The notes beneath the pieces were generated by a model that was not told the origin of the DNA, searched no databases, and saw only the letters and a list, made by a program, of their open reading frames with translations. This document shows, in pieces, positions 50,625-50,707 of a DNA stretch of 50,707 nucleotides (positions within the stretch are counted from its first letter, which is position 1; each line of letters opens with the position of its first letter). The position numbers were made by a program, and so were the translations under genes. The stretch is from Actinomycetota bacterium (GTDB lineage Bacteria; Actinomycetota; Acidimicrobiia; Acidimicrobiales; AC-14). The stretch covers positions 1-50,707 of the forward strand of contig VAWU01000028.1 of NCBI GenBank assembly GCA_005888325.1, read 5' to 3'.

Positions 50625-50707
50625 GTGCCCCCCCGGCGCAGCAAGGCGCTCATGGACGCTTTCGCTGCCGTCGCGCCCGGGCGCCCGCTGCGGGAGGGCC
50701 TCGACCG
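50625..50707 (+). CDS. disA: DNA integrity scanning diadenylate cyclase DisA, N-terminus only
   Basis: The window ends after 27 codons. GTG 50625 follows TACTCT by six bases and reads 'VPPRRSKALMDAFAAVAPG' then 'RPLREGLDR', matching the DisA beginning (L...VAPGTPLR.GLDRI). DisA makes cyclic di-AMP and senses branched DNA; in Actinobacteria it follows radA as here. The rest of the gene is outside. Confidence 0.8.
   Translation, partial: MPPRRSKALMDAFAAVAPGRPLREGLD

Overview
The window is a dense, high-GC stretch of an actinobacterial chromosome, most likely from class Acidimicrobiia (inferred, not proven). The clues are the block metalloprotease-tilS-hpt-ftsH-folE-folP-folB-folK-panC-panD-nadB-nadC-coaX-lysS-clpC-radA-disA, a SigR/RsrA-type redox sigma/anti-sigma pair, a DUF2342 zincin of the F420-associated group, a deazaflavin (F420)-type nitroreductase, an N-terminal 'GWWQASDGKWYPPE' motif, and many genes that look leaderless. 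I saw no tRNA, rRNA, CRISPR array, insertion sequence or prophage gene.

Positions 1-16000 form an accessory, surface-oriented region. It holds two divergent secreted beta-helix proteins (1-584 minus, partial; 809-2467 plus), a delta-60 repeat lipoprotein broken by a frameshift (2536-3787), an NHL-propeller/Calx-beta protein (4316-6907), a secreted BNR/sialidase-like protein (8864-10429), and two inverted paralogues of a large polytopic membrane protein (6926-8776 minus; 14313-15998 plus) that look like GT-C glycosyltransferases. Between them lie a nitroreductase, a VC0807-type membrane protein, a glyoxalase-fold protein, an acyltransferase and a GntR regulator.

Positions 16000-25500 are mixed. 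They hold a cupin, a KdpD-like membrane/GAF fragment with a possible KdpE scrap upstream, a divergent methyltransferase/GT2 pair, a GT39-like glycosyltransferase, a TetR/MFS efflux pair with clear palindromic operators, an F420-type oxidoreductase, a small unknown protein, a 'WWQASDGKWYPPE' membrane protein and a lone Flp pilin.

Positions 25600-50707 are the conserved core: sigR-rsrA and small proteins, the zincin, an orphan REC-HTH regulator overlapping tilS, hpt, ftsH, then a cofactor cluster for folate (folE, folP, folB, folK), pantothenate/CoA (panC, panD, coaX) and NAD (nadB, nadC), ending in lysS. Inside the folate genes sits a dual-specificity-phosphatase-like protein whose catalytic cysteine position is glutamine, and panC is fused to a DUF2520 domain. 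On the minus strand, a polyprenyl synthase is followed by two stand-alone ClpC N-domain proteins with C-terminal zinc ribbons; full-length clpC is divergent from them. An S53 peptidase, a universal stress protein, an LppM-like protein, radA and the start of disA finish the window.

The most general signal is a TANNNT hexamer 6-8 bases before the start codon of about eighteen genes. It points to widespread leaderless transcripts and fixes several otherwise ambiguous starts. All functions are read from sequence motifs by eye; no searches were run.
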